Part shown: positions 12,099 through 22,850 of the stretch, in pieces
How the letters are laid out: each line of letters opens with the position of its first letter
Position numbering within the stretch: position 1 is the stretch's first letter
Source of the DNA: Sipunculus nudus
Taxonomy: Eukaryota > Annelida > Sipuncula > Golfingiida > Sipunculidae
Direction of reading: 5' to 3'
Length of the DNA: 64,000 nt
Assembly (NCBI GenBank): GCA_026874595.1
Contig: CM049315.1
Coordinates: 14,349,664 to 14,413,663 of the forward strand
The notes under the pieces: model-generated
What the model was told of the DNA's origin: nothing
Database searches by the model: none
The model's input: only the letters and a program-made list of their open reading frames with translations
Position numbers and translations under genes: made by a program

Positions 12099-12849
12099 AT
12101 GGAGTCGTTGAAGTCCATTCTCGAATATGGACAGGCGTTAGGCTACATGGACGATGTTTTATAGGAGTTTGTTTACAAGCGTGTAGAGGCTTTAGCTGCC
12201 AAGCAGCAAGAAGACGCCGAGCGAGATGAGAGGGCTAGGCGGAGAAGGATTGAATGGAACCTTAAGCCAGGGCTCACAAGATAGAGGCGCTGAATCGGTT
12301 CCGAAACTCAAGCTCCCTCCCGTTTGATGAGCAGCACGATAAACTGTACGCGTGTCTGAGAGTTTTGAGCATTTAGGCCTAGCGCTGTGTCAAAACTACG
12401 ATCTTGATGGTTAGGCTTTGTACTTAAGTCCTTTGTTGCGTGGTTAGGCGCTTGGTACTTACACACAGTTATCAGTAGGCGAAGCCATGTAGTACGATAA
12501 GCCAAAGTTAGCTCTTTTTAAGCGTTATCAAATGACTGAGGAGGGTTATCGTAACACGTTTCATATTTGTAGGCAAGAGCATGGAGAAACTCCCAGTCAC
12601 TTTACGGTACGGATTAGTGAATACCTCGACCATAGGATCGAGACAGCAGGTATAGGCGAGGACTCCAACCTGTTGGTTGGCTTTCTGATGCGCCAACAGT
12701 ATTTGAACTGTTGCAGGAAGGATCTCTCTGTATTGTCAACGGTCCTTACGGAATCCGAGTCGGCAACCGTCGATCCCGTTAAACCGGATTCGGATAATCA
12801 GGGTCAGTCATACAGTTTGACTGCTCTAGAAGAGGGCAAAAGCTCATAA
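12099..12849 (+). pseudogene. Gypsy gag remnant
   Basis: Starts at ATG 12099 in a good context (ACCATGG), with MESLKSILEYGQALGYMDD, a charged coiled-coil stretch (AAKQQEDAERDERARRRR) and several stops. The best preserved part is 12532-12849: MTEEGYRNTF, RQEHGETPSHFTVRISEYLD and LMRQQYLNCC, hallmarks of the capsid region of this Gypsy group. No zinc knuckle was identified. Non-functional because of stops and frameshifts between 12162 and 12530. Confidence 0.75.
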
Positions 12850-12850
12850 C

Positions 12851-13102
12851 CCACTTGTGAGGGTTTAGTTAACGGCAAGGCAGCCAAGCTGTTACGCGAT
12901 TCCGGTTTCTTTCAGGCAGGAGAACGTGCACGTACGTGAATCCGGACCAGTTCACCGGACACAACGTTGAGTGTCGTTTGTTTGAATAATCGGTTAGACG
13001 TTTGCAACGGCGAGGATAAGTGTAGACTGTTCCTATTTTGTGGGGACGATCGAAGCGATGGTAGTCGTAGATGCCATTTGCGACCAGCGCAAGGGAACGT
13101 AG
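12851..13102 (+). pseudogene. Retroviral-type aspartic protease remnant
   Basis: CEGL-VNGKAAKLLRDSGFF carries the catalytic D-S-G at 12898-12906. After frameshifts, YVNPDQFTGHNVEC and then YFVGTIEAMVVVDAICDQ (13031-13087) match the flap and C-terminal part of Gypsy proteases, where the family usually reads 'cDL.iGN'. An in-frame TAG at 13100 and the frameshifts make it inactive. Confidence 0.7.
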
Positions 13103-13484
13103 CAAGAGTACAGGGGCCTAGACGATCCTAATCCTCGTGGAAGTCTGATCGAAAAACATGCATAATATGTGACAACGTAGACTAACAACCGGGAGTGACT
13201 TCTGCAGTAGAGACGCGTGTTGCTGCACGTAAGTGGAAGGCGCCGACGCGATGTTTACATGTCGCAAGCCAAGTCGTTGATGTAGGTCCTGCCAATTTTT
13301 TAAGGCGCAGGAAGAAGATCAGCCGTAAGCTCCTTACTGGAAGCTTGCTTAGTCTGCTAGCGGAAGTGATGGCACTTTCCGGGATAAGGACGATTTCCTA
13401 GTCCGTATTGCGCGAGATAAACGCGGTGATCCGGATGGATCGAAGATCGTCGAACCCCACTCGTTCCGGACTGACATTTTATAG

Positions 13485-14280
13485 ATGGGCCACGAGGCGA
13501 TTATGGCTGGCTATCAAGGCGTGTATTCGACACACGATTGCGTAAGAACCCAGTTCTACTGGAAAGGGATGTATGGCGATAAAGCAGCGTTCTGCAAGTC
13601 GTGTCCCATATGTCAGGAGACCACACCGAAAGGCAGAGCACCTGGGGCCAACTGAGGCAAGAAGCCTCTTATTGACGAACCTTGGTGCAGAGTCGCCATG
13701 GATCTGGTCGGACCGATCCATCCAGCGTCCGACAACGGTCATCGGTACATACTGACCATTATGAACTACGCTACGCGATACCCGGATACCGTAGCCGACG
13801 CGCGAAAACGGATGTGCGCGGAGAGACCACGAGATTGGGATCGGTATTTGAGCGCGGTGCTCTTTGCGAGCTCCGTTTGAGTTGCACTACGGCCGAGTTG
13901 TGAGAGGTCCAATGCGCATTCTACTAGATCTGTGGCCACAATGCGATACCAGTGCAGAAGCTAAGACTACGTACCAGTACGTTCTCGATCTCCAGAACAA
14001 GTTGACCGATACGTGTGCGTTAGCTCGGGAGGCTTTGAGCAAATTCGCGAATACATACAAGCAAATTTATGACGTAGGCAAACACACCCGCAAATTTGAG
14101 ATCGGAGACGAAGCATTGTTGCTCCTCCCGACGGACCGAAACAAACTACTTTGTATTTTAAGAGGCCCTTAAAGCGTTGTAGGCAAAGAAGGTGACCTAG
14201 ATTATCGAATCAAGGTCGGCAACAAGGTGAAAACCTTTCATGTAAACATGTTAAAACAGCATCATACCGAAAATGATCAT
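13485..14280 (+). pseudogene. Gypsy integrase remnant with central deletion
   Basis: The N-terminal H2C2 zinc-binding domain is clear (GHEAIMAGYQGVYSTHD then CKSCPICQ), followed by the start of the catalytic core with its first aspartate (MDLVGPIHPASDNGHRYILT). The core jumps from RYPDTVADAR straight to KRMCAERPRDWDRYLSAVLF, so the second catalytic D and the E are missing. The C-terminal domain survives in another frame: FELHYGRVVRGPM, then a GPY/F-type module (LLLLPTDRNKLLCILRGP ... KVKTFHVNMLKQ). Confidence 0.8.
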
Positions 14281-14379
14281 TAGCATGTTTTAGCAGCGGT
14301 CTCCTTGAGCACGAGCGAATCCGTAGGAGAACCGGATAATTCGGATTGTGAAACCGAATATTCCTTAAAGAACGAAACC

Positions 14380-14475
14380 TTGAGGGAGTAGACGATACCT
14401 CCCATATATCATTACCAAACTGAACGTGACGTACAGGTTAATACCGAGCTATGCAAGTGACAGCGGCGTGAGATA
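14380..14475 (+). pseudogene. Inter-domain linker preceding (missing) RT
   Basis: Just after the integrase C-terminus a frame reads PPIYHYQTERDVQVNTEL then QRREIPE, interrupted by one stop. This resembles the 'DV.vN..Lt.eQ..e' segment that lies directly before RT in Gypsy pol genes. Its position after integrase is the main evidence for integrase-before-RT order. Confidence 0.55.
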
Positions 14476-14487
14476 CCCGAAAGATAA

Positions 14488-14490
<3 letters not shown>

Positions 14491-14546
<56 letters not shown>
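14491..14546. repeat. (TA)28 microsatellite
   Basis: Uninterrupted TA dinucleotides. The retrotransposon upstream ends exactly here. Confidence 0.95.
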
Positions 14547-14550
<4 letters not shown>

Positions 14551-14913
14551 AAAGGGTATTACCTTACTGGTCCTCGTATTTGTCTCAACATTTCGTTGTT
14601 CCGAGTTTAGTCTTGCTTCTTGTGGTCTCCTGGAAAGAAAATTTGGGATAAAAGTATTTAATGCACAAAATATTTTCATCTTCACTGAGTGATTAATTAT
14701 AAGTATTAACCCGACTGCTCCGAATCATGAAAACAAAAATATATTTTAAGAAAAAATAATATTTGATGAGATTTGCAATTAAATCACATAACAATCGGAC
14801 GGGCAGAGACTAGTATAGATGTAAAAATATCAAAGAAAAACGATCATATTTTCCTTGAAATATTTTTGGCGAAGGAACCCTTGCAGTGCCACCTATCCGA
14901 AACTACGTTGTGC

Positions 14914-14966
14914 TTTAGACCCAGTTGTGGCTCTGTTGTAAACAACACAGCGACAACTGGGTCTAC
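14914..14966. mobile_element. Tiny palindromic element, copy 2
   Basis: Left arm TAGACCCAGTTGTGGCTCTG. The right arm, reverse complemented, is TAGACCCAGTTGTCGCTGTG. They form a near-perfect hairpin with almost no loop. Same family as 10418-10483. Confidence 0.65.
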
Positions 14967-15393
14967 GCTATGCTGTATCCTATGCTTGATATTACAACGT
15001 CATCTTTTGTATTTGGAATGAAGCTGGTCTTCAGGTCAAATTAATTAGCGGGTATACAATATTCTACTGTTTCTGGTTCAGTAAATATATCCGGTTGTCA
15101 CATATACTGATGTACGTATTTCTATCTTTTTTTTGTACTTTCTTTAAACATTACCCGTATTGCTTTAGCTCATGTCTTGTGTACGTTGCCATAGAGGACG
15201 ATGGTCGTGGGATTCTTGGTTGGGAGCCGGGCCATGACCAGTAATGTAAAGTGCACTCCAAGTTAGGTAGCGAAATCGTCAAAAGCCACCCATCTGTTTA
15301 TGGAACAAAACGTATATATAACCGTAAGACCATACTACCTGGCCGGATTATTCCTCTTTGGAAATTGAAAATTAGGTCACTGACATCAGTCCT

Positions 15394-16532
15394 ATATGGG
15401 CCAATTGCGCTATATCTGTACATGACAGTGTCTGAGGTTAAAGAAAGAAAAATAAGAACAGTAACATCCATCACTTTTTATTGTGATAAAAAAGATGATT
15501 CTATCCACTTGCAGCAAATTATGGGCCAATTTGTCCCACCCGTAACATGTGCACAGTTAAACCCATAAATTTTATGACCATGCAGACCTTAATAATCAGC
15601 TGCAAATATGCTACTTAATGAATTTAAAAAGTGCAGTCAGTTGAAAGTTTACATGAAGAAGTAACTTGGATACAGAAATCCAAATCTTGGATTTTGGTAC
15701 CTATTATGATGTCTTGGTCAAAATAAAATACTTTTTTTTTTGTCCCACCCATAACAGGTAGTGATGCAATTGTCATGATTATTAACCAAGAACTGCATTT
15801 TGTGTTACATGGGAAAACATGAGTACATTTATTTAACATATTCTGCACTTTTACAGTGCTTCATGGACTGTACTAATAAGCATATTTTAAGCAATTATTT
15901 CAAAGAGTAGCCATGCAGGGTTATTTTTTTTTAAATTAACGGCTGCAACTTTTCATCAGAATAACAGAATGACTGTGCAGATTATTTTAAAGCATTTTCT
16001 CACCATTAAATTCATCAATAAAAAGGAATATTATAACAAACCTGTTGTAAAAGTAAATAGCATCACCAGGCTTTGTCCCACCCGTAACGGTCCTCCATAG
16101 ACTTTCTTTTTGCAAATTTGACAAATTCCTCAAATTATATTCTAAAAGAAATATACTGTGCCTTGATTTTTCATAGTCCATGGCATATTTTGGGTTTGTG
16201 ACTTGTTTTGTTGTCTTATTAATGTATAAATTAGATGTAAATATTAATTAAAACTGTATTTCTATCAAATATGTCCCACCCGTAACACTTTTTGTCTAAA
16301 CATATTTAATAGTAAGACTATTGAGCTGCACTTATTCTACCTATCAGGTGTCTCATTGCCTCAGGTACATGCAAGTTAAAGGAAAGTTTCCATCAAGTAA
16401 ATCCTGTGTGTGTTACGGGCGGGACAGATTATGATGACTTATTAATATTGATTTATCATTATCTAACCATAGAGGAACGTGGGAGCTGGGAGATTTCTGA
16501 GATAATTATATCAATTGGCAATTGGCCCATAT
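15394..16532. mobile_element. Segment bounded by 15-bp inverted repeats with a recurrent 15-mer
   Basis: ATATGGGCCAATTGC at 15394-15408 is exactly inverted at 16518-16532. Inside, TGTCCCACCCGTAAC occurs at 15532, 15741 (one mismatch), 16074 and 16272, and inverted with one mismatch at 16411-16426. The first internal copy is directly preceded by ATGGGCCAATT, part of the terminal repeat. Multiple short subterminal motifs resemble transposase-binding sites of a non-autonomous DNA transposon. No target duplication was seen, and no coding frame inside is convincing. Confidence 0.5.
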
Positions 16533-16701
16533 TCGTTTCGTAATTGAGCGATAAACTACAGGCAGTTTTACGGGGGAACGAATCGTAATCGTTAGATCCA
16601 GGATACGGACATGCTTATTGGTCCATATAAAGGCAGGGCCTCCGAGAGGTTATTTTTTTAGGCGGTACAAAGAGGTTTCGGGCCCTCCCCGTATTCTCAT
16701 C

Positions 16702-17477
16702 AGGGGCGAATCCAGAGGGGGGAACTTTGGGAACTCAAGGCCCCCCCTCCTAACTGAACCCAGTGTGCATATTTTTACAGAAATACGGAGGTCAAGAAAA
16801 AAAAAGGTCAAAGAAATTTCGGAAAAAAATTGACGTTCTGATCCTGTATTTAAGTATTAAGAGTATCGAATATTCTGTCGAATATTCAATATTTCTTAAC
16901 GATCATTCAAATCAAACAGTTGATCTTCTTCGGACTTTGGCATCTTGCTTTTGGACTTGAATTAATAAATATCATCTTTGAAAACGAGCATTTATTTACT
17001 ACGCTATATCTTCGGAAACAGCAATATTTATTCTTTTTAACTTAAGGATAACTTTATCGTCCAGTAAAGATATGCATGGTCTTTGCTTATTTTGGCTGTA
17101 CGCTTACTGCTTCGTCATGAATAACGTGCATTGCTGACTGGGATTGTAGGTTACACTGATCAACATAATTTCTTAGTGACAGTATTCTTTTATGGATCCT
17201 TTATTATTGTGAAAAGAAACGAGATCATAATTATTCACTGGTATTAGGAAAAAAAAAATTTCCGAAGGGGTTGAGCTGACCTATGATGTAAGTATCTAGT
17301 CGTTGAAGCGTGACACACATTTCTCTCGGCTTCCATTAGTATATTTTCTGCTCCTATTCGTACCAAACAACAAAGTTTGATCAGGATCCGGGCGACCTAA
17401 AATGTTAGAGGGGTATATATGTGGCCTCTTGGTGGTTTATTTCAGGATACATATTCTAGTTCCCGTTTATTCTCAGT

Positions 17478-17517
<40 letters not shown>

Positions 17518-17551
17518 GCCTTCCCACTTGCAAAATCCTAGATCCGCCCCT
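16702..17551. mobile_element. Possible 'ggggcggatccagg' repeat with inverted ends
   Basis: AGGGGCGAATCCAG at 16702 is mirrored by CTAGATCCGCCCCT ending at 17551. The interior is AT-rich and holds a (TA)17 tract at 17481-17514. The same terminal motif opens the poly-G repeat at 19290. No target duplication was found. Confidence 0.4.
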
Positions 17552-17559
17552 ACTAATTA

Positions 17560-19260
17560 TTTTACCCTTTCAGTTTTAGTGAGTTAGCCAACTCTTTGTT
17601 TGTTCAGTTTCAGTCTCAAGCTACGTAACCTATGGTAGGCTTAATTGAAAATGGACTGTAAGAAATGTATGCACTGGCACGTTTTGTTGTTTTTCTATGT
17701 TAAGGCCATGTTTAATATAATGAACATATAAACGTCAAGATACACTGATGAAAGAATTATTAAGATTAAGAGAATGTATGAAAAGGACGATATCTATGTT
17801 AATGTTATTATGTATATTAAAGTTTTGTATTTCCGTCATTTTATCACGTAGAAAAGACCTAAACACAGAAGGCTGACCAAGCTTACTTTATTGTGCATTA
17901 AAAGAGAAAAAAAGTAGAATTTATTATCATTGGGTATGAAGCAGGCATTCCGAGAGCCTTTCAAGACGTTCTTCACACTCATGCTTCTTATGCTTTCTAC
18001 ACTTCCAACAAAGAGAGTTTTCACAAAAACGACAAAAAAAAACTTGAAAATTAAACTTGAAAGAATTAAGAATATTTTCAGGAACATACTAAACATATAA
18101 TACTTTTGTGATAGATCACCACGTGCTACCCGAAAATTGGATTCGCGTGCGTCAGATTATATTCTGTAGCATCGTCAGTATTGCCCCTCCAGACAAGAAC
18201 CTTATGAAGGTATTACATCTACAGTGAAAGTTGTATTGATTACTGCTATAATTTTGTGAAAATCTCTTCTTCTTATATATACAAAATCTCACGGTTTACA
18301 TAAATTAGTCTGCATCATCCGTTCCACCGAACTATCGGAAGCAATCGTAAAATATTTTACTTTCCAAGGACACCCACAATGTGTGATAAAAAACGTTTTA
18401 TAATAAATAAGACCAAGCCTACAGTAGCTTGTATGTTGAATATTTCATAGGTGGCACCTCAAACGCATCAACAATCGATTTGATATAATAATAAAAGGTT
18501 TATGCGTCCGTGAAAATTAGTTGACGCTATAACAGGCATGGGCCTATAGGAACACAAGATTTATTAACAAAATGAAAACAAGCCACCATTATCCTCACAC
18601 ATACATAAGCACCCGCACACACATACACACGTCAGCCATATTTAGGTTGATACTTAAAAAGAAAAGGCAAAAGAATATATTATATCCAGGGGGTAAGCAA
18701 GTAAATATCCGTTTGGTTATGTATTTTATACATATAACAGCGCAATTAGGTGGGGACAAGGAGTACATGACCCCCCCCCCCACACACACAAACACACACT
18801 TTTAAACCGGGGGGGGGGGGCATATAATACCCTTTCCTCCACCAACGCATTTGGAAAAGGTAGACAATGTATTTATCTCTCATAAAAATACAATATCTTT
18901 TCAAGCCAAGTGCCCCCGAAACTTTTTTTGCACAAACTGCACCCCTGCTGCTCTAAATATCAGTCCGATTGATTTGTCTGATAGAAACAAACATTTTCTT
19001 AATTTTGTCCGCATATACAATTATTTTATTGAGACCTAGGAAACTGCAGGGCCGCCCGGAGTATAAAAATATAAAAAAAAATGCTTATACAATTTAAGAC
19101 TAATGTATCTTCAAGCATATTCAACGTGCTTGTGTCCTTGGAAACACCCTGGCCTGAACCACAATAGGCCCTTCTTATCATTTCCAATTAAAACAGGATT
19201 AACTTACAATAAAAATTAAAAACCACGTCACTCTAACCTATACCGGCATAGGAGTTAAGG
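17560..19260. other. AT-rich DNA with low-complexity patches
   Basis: No gene recognised. Contains an 'acacac'/'ccccc' patch at 18598-18632 and 18771-18800, and a G-run at about 18810-18820. Frames over these patches are low complexity. Confidence 0.4.
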
Positions 19261-19289
19261 AGTGAAAACATCAGAAGCCGTCGTCTATC

Positions 19290-19440
19290 AGGGGCGGATC
19301 CAGGATGTAGGAATAGGGGGGGGGGGGGGTCCAAGCCAGGAGGACAAAATGATAAAACCTAAAAAAAAAGCCGTTGCGACGGCTGGAGAAGGGGGGGGGG
19401 GGGGGGGGGGAGGCCGGACCCCTGGAACTCCCTCTCCTCT
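19290..19440. repeat. Poly-G dispersed repeat ('ggggcggatccagg' family)
   Basis: Begins GGGGCGGATCCAGGATGTAG, then a G-run at 19316-19329 and a second G-run at about 19391-19410. The open frames here (GRIQDVG and similar) are typical translation artefacts of such repeats. Another long G-run lies at 19797-19811. Confidence 0.6.
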
Positions 19441-20284
19441 GGATCAGCTTCTGTCTTTTAGTAAACAGGCACATGTTGTAAACATGTTGTAAACCTGTGG
19501 TACTTTTATCAAGAGGAGTTAGATTCCGGGTTACCCGAATTCAAATGTGGGTAATGATGAATAATGCTAACCTCTTGTTTTACCCCCCGGGTCGGAAAAG
19601 ATTATGATAAGTTTATTTCCATATTAAAATGTGAGTCTTTTATAGTCGATTTGTGCCTGATATTTATATTTGACCTTATTTTCAATTTATTTCAGTCTAG
19701 GGCCAACCCCTTATTAACGCTTGTTTTTTTTTCCGGTTTGCTCAGAGCTGTCCTTATTACAAAATGTACTTTATTATTTGCGGGTTAAATTTATTGGGGG
19801 GGGGGGGGGGCGGGATGTTGTAAGACCGGGGATGGGGTTGGAGGAGACTCTTTCCTTGCGATCGCTTGGTGGCCACAGACATGCATCTATCATAGTACAT
19901 GCCTTCATCTGTAGGCACACTCAGTCAAAGGTGGCATTCTGAGTACTCTTATTAAATAACAGTTCATATAACGCTTCCACTTTGTCCGGGCGTAATATGA
20001 TCTCACTCTAATAAGAATATCCTGTATTTTTTTTTCATTTTTCCAGAGAAAAAAAAAATCCCTTATCATTATACCGCCTCTAAATGTCTTGAACTATTTT
20101 ATAGTTGTCCGTTACATAGTAAAAAACTTTTGCAGTATTTTCATTCACCCGAATTTTTTAATTTTTTTTTGGTAGAGGTAACCGCCTGCATTTTTAATGC
20201 TGATTTATCTAATTCTTAACCTAAGAATGTACATATGCAGAAATTCTATTTCGGTTTGGGACTACTTGACAGGGCGGTTGCACT

Positions 20285-20520
20285 CGTTTCCTATCATTTT
20301 TATTTAATATCCCGGTGTCACCCAGGACTGGTTTCTACCGCACCTGCGGGTCCTGAGTGTATAACCATCCCCATTGCTGGGTCATAACACCGATGAACCC
20401 CCAAAGACGCACTCGTATGTGAGTGATACACGGCTGTAAGGCACAGCCTTCCCATTAAGCCTGCAGAGCGCTCACCCTGGGTAGGGACCGACCCGACTCA
20501 AATGACGTCATTGGCGTTAT
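20285..20520 (-). repeat. Candidate SINE-like interspersed repeat
   Basis: A GC-richer island in AT-rich surroundings. On the minus strand it contains tRNA-like patches (GGGTGAGCGCTCTGCAGGC and a GGTTCATC-type motif). It has no coding frame. This is a suggestion from composition and motifs only. Confidence 0.25.
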
Positions 20521-22205
20521 CCTGAGAAAAGCTACGGGATAGTCAATGCTATGCAGTGCAAAACCTTATATATGATCAGTATTAGACGCGAGTAAAAAAA
20601 ATACCCACGAAGGCCATACTTACCCGAACATAAATTGTCGAGTTGGTTAAAAAAATTAGTAGGCCTAGTCCATCTTATTTTCGGAGTGTACATTTATTTC
20701 AGCACATTTAAATATTTCAGTGCCAGTGCAATTCCTGAAATGCCAGCCGTCAGCGTCCAGTTCTGGACCATGCACGCGGGTGCAAGTATACCATGCACAA
20801 TTGAACGTTTGTACAAACAGCGCTAAACCAATCGTGTTCGGTTTCGCGGTGTGCCGATCGTACACACATAGATCTAGTCCGATTAAAGCATATATAAAGT
20901 CTGATACCCATATACAGTGATAGTTTGTACAATATAAGCCGCGGTACATGCAAAGGGTCCACGTTACTTGACCTTCTGTTTCCTGCCTTTCACCAACATA
21001 GGATGACACCATTTTGACACCAATAAATATGTCTGCAAAACCAGGTTATTATGAAATGGTCAGTCATATGATCAACATGTCTGGATGATCTGGTAATGAT
21101 TGGTGCACTGGTTCATAAGGTAAAACGGTACAAAAAATTTGCATATATATGCAAATGTTAAATTCGACAATTTTGTGGCTGCCAATGTTAAAATTCTTGT
21201 TGAAGCTTCAGGATCAACATTGGCCTTGGACAATCCCCGCTGGGCTGGTTTTGCGTTTTTCACATATATGGCTACGACAAAATAGTCCTAATGTCATCAG
21301 AGGTCGATCGAGCGGGAACACAGTGGGAGCAAGTTAGAATTAAGAATTCAAAAGCAGCAAGCGTGATAACTCATAAAATATAGACGCTTGACGCTATTAT
21401 AATCCTAAGTTGATGTGTTTTAGGCTAAAATGTAAATTCATGTAAACACTAACCGTGTACTGCGGGAGTGGGCACGCTGTTCATCGGCTTAATTCTTCGG
21501 TCCTTGTATAACAGGAATGAAAATAGCAATCGTGCACGCTTCTGGCTCCTCCCTTTGCCTATTGTTTGATTGCCATCAACACCTGACCTGCATCATCCCA
21601 GATCACCACAAACAATTTTGAAAATAAAGTACCATCACGTTATGGCGACATAAAATTTGCATATAACAGTTGCTCGAAGTTATATTCGAGCACATTTTTG
21701 TGCTCCTCTGTTCATCTATTTGTCTTATTCGAGTTGTGTTTTTGTCTGTTAAAATCAATATGGGTTATAAAAAGGTTGCCCTGAGATGAGGGACAGTGGC
21801 AGGTGCGGATGAATAATTTCCTCCTTTGGGTACGTTAAACAAGTATAGACGTACATCATATATCATATATCATATATCATATATAATTGCAGATATATAT
21901 CTGTATATATTCACACTATCAGTTTTGTTTACAGTTAGTCACTCGCTCTGACGAAGGCTACAGGGGTAGCTGAAAATTTAGCAACAATCTGTACATGTTA
22001 TCCAAATAATATGATTGTTTGAAATGTTGGCGTTGATGTCTCTCTTCTTTTTGTGTTCATTGACTGTATATATTTATGTATATATACTTGCGCATGGCAC
22101 AAGGTTGAAGGTAGCCATTCCGATCTGACCGTCTTCCACACTCCCGGCTAACATCCTAACCACATGGGTGAACCTCTTCCACTCAGGAATGCACAGGTGT
22201 ATGGG

Positions 22206-22210
<5 letters not shown>

Positions 22211-22258
<48 letters not shown>
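22211..22258. repeat. (TA)24 microsatellite
   Basis: Pure TA run about 280 bases before the inferred end of the 5' LTR of the second Gypsy element. Confidence 0.95.
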
Positions 22259-22262
<4 letters not shown>

Positions 22263-22468
22263 ATCGTTTATACTACGTTGCAGTCAGCATGTCTTTCCGT
22301 CCAACATATGGATTTATAACTAGTCATTGTTAATCTTGTGTAAAATGCATTTTGTTAAATTGTTGTCTAAAGTCTTATATCGCTTTTTTGTAATATATTT
22401 GGGCAGTTTGCCAGATTCCGTCACGTCAGCCGTTGGACGATTTATTCATATTGTTTCATCTTTGACAG

Positions 22469-22551
22469 AATAAACTGTGGTCAGCCATACTGTTGTTCGA
22501 CTCATGGAGCCCGCCCAAACCTAACAATAGCCACAGGTGGTGCAGCATTGG
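22469..22551 (+). promoter_or_regulatory. LTR poly(A) signal, LTR end and primer-binding site
   Basis: AATAAA at 22469-22474 is followed by an LTR-like end (AATAGCCACA, to 22535), two spacer bases and TGGTGCAGCATTGG (22538-22551). A TGG-initiated site just after a CA-ending LTR is the usual minus-strand primer-binding site. The priming tRNA was not identified. Confidence 0.5.
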
Positions 22552-22611
22552 AGACAATAGCCGTCTACATCCTGAGCCGACAGCTCCAGAAGGTCCGTTC
22601 ATTGGTTACCC

Positions 22612-22850
22612 TTGAGGCGGAACAACACAGCTGTGACGTCATTCTCGAGGTTCCGACCCAGGCTTTCCCAGTACCTTCTGTGAGGGTTCATTCCAGCTGT
22701 GACGTCATTGCCGAGGTTCCCGACCCAGGCTTTCCCAGTACCTACTTGAGACGGTTCATCCCCCACTGTGACGTCATACCCGAGGTTCCGACCCAGGCGT
22801 TAACAGGCCTTCTGTGGAGAGGGGTCTTCCCAGCCGTGACGCTTTTACAG
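22612..22850 (+). repeat. Four tandem 66-69 bp repeats with CRE palindromes
   Basis: Units share CTGTGACGTCAT, GAGGTTCC and GACCCAGGC. The perfect palindrome TGACGTCA occurs at 22634, 22700 and 22769. The fourth unit has decayed to TGACGCTT (22836). They lie in the leader just after the primer site of the Gypsy element, where they could act as a promoter or enhancer array. Confidence 0.75.

Larger units (their letters stand above)
12099..14490 (+). mobile_element. Decayed Ty3/Gypsy retrotransposon with Gmr1-like domain order
   Basis: Order on the + strand: gag (12099-12849), protease (12851-13102), a linker, integrase (13485-14280), then the linker that in this group precedes reverse transcriptase (about 14380-14475). 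The sequence then stops at a (TA)n tract. No RT or RNase H is present. Stops and frameshifts occur in every domain. No LTR could be delimited. In ordinary Ty3/Gypsy elements integrase comes last. Integrase before RT is the arrangement known from Gmr1-type elements. Confidence 0.8.

Noticed and set aside
18572-18805. Overlapping ORFs at 18.6-18.8 kb
   Set aside because: Low-complexity ACACAC and C-run translation on both strands.
20665-21012. 115-codon minus-strand ORF starting MVSSYVGERQETE
   Set aside because: Open on both strands over the same bases, with no recognisable domain or clear splice site; could be chance.
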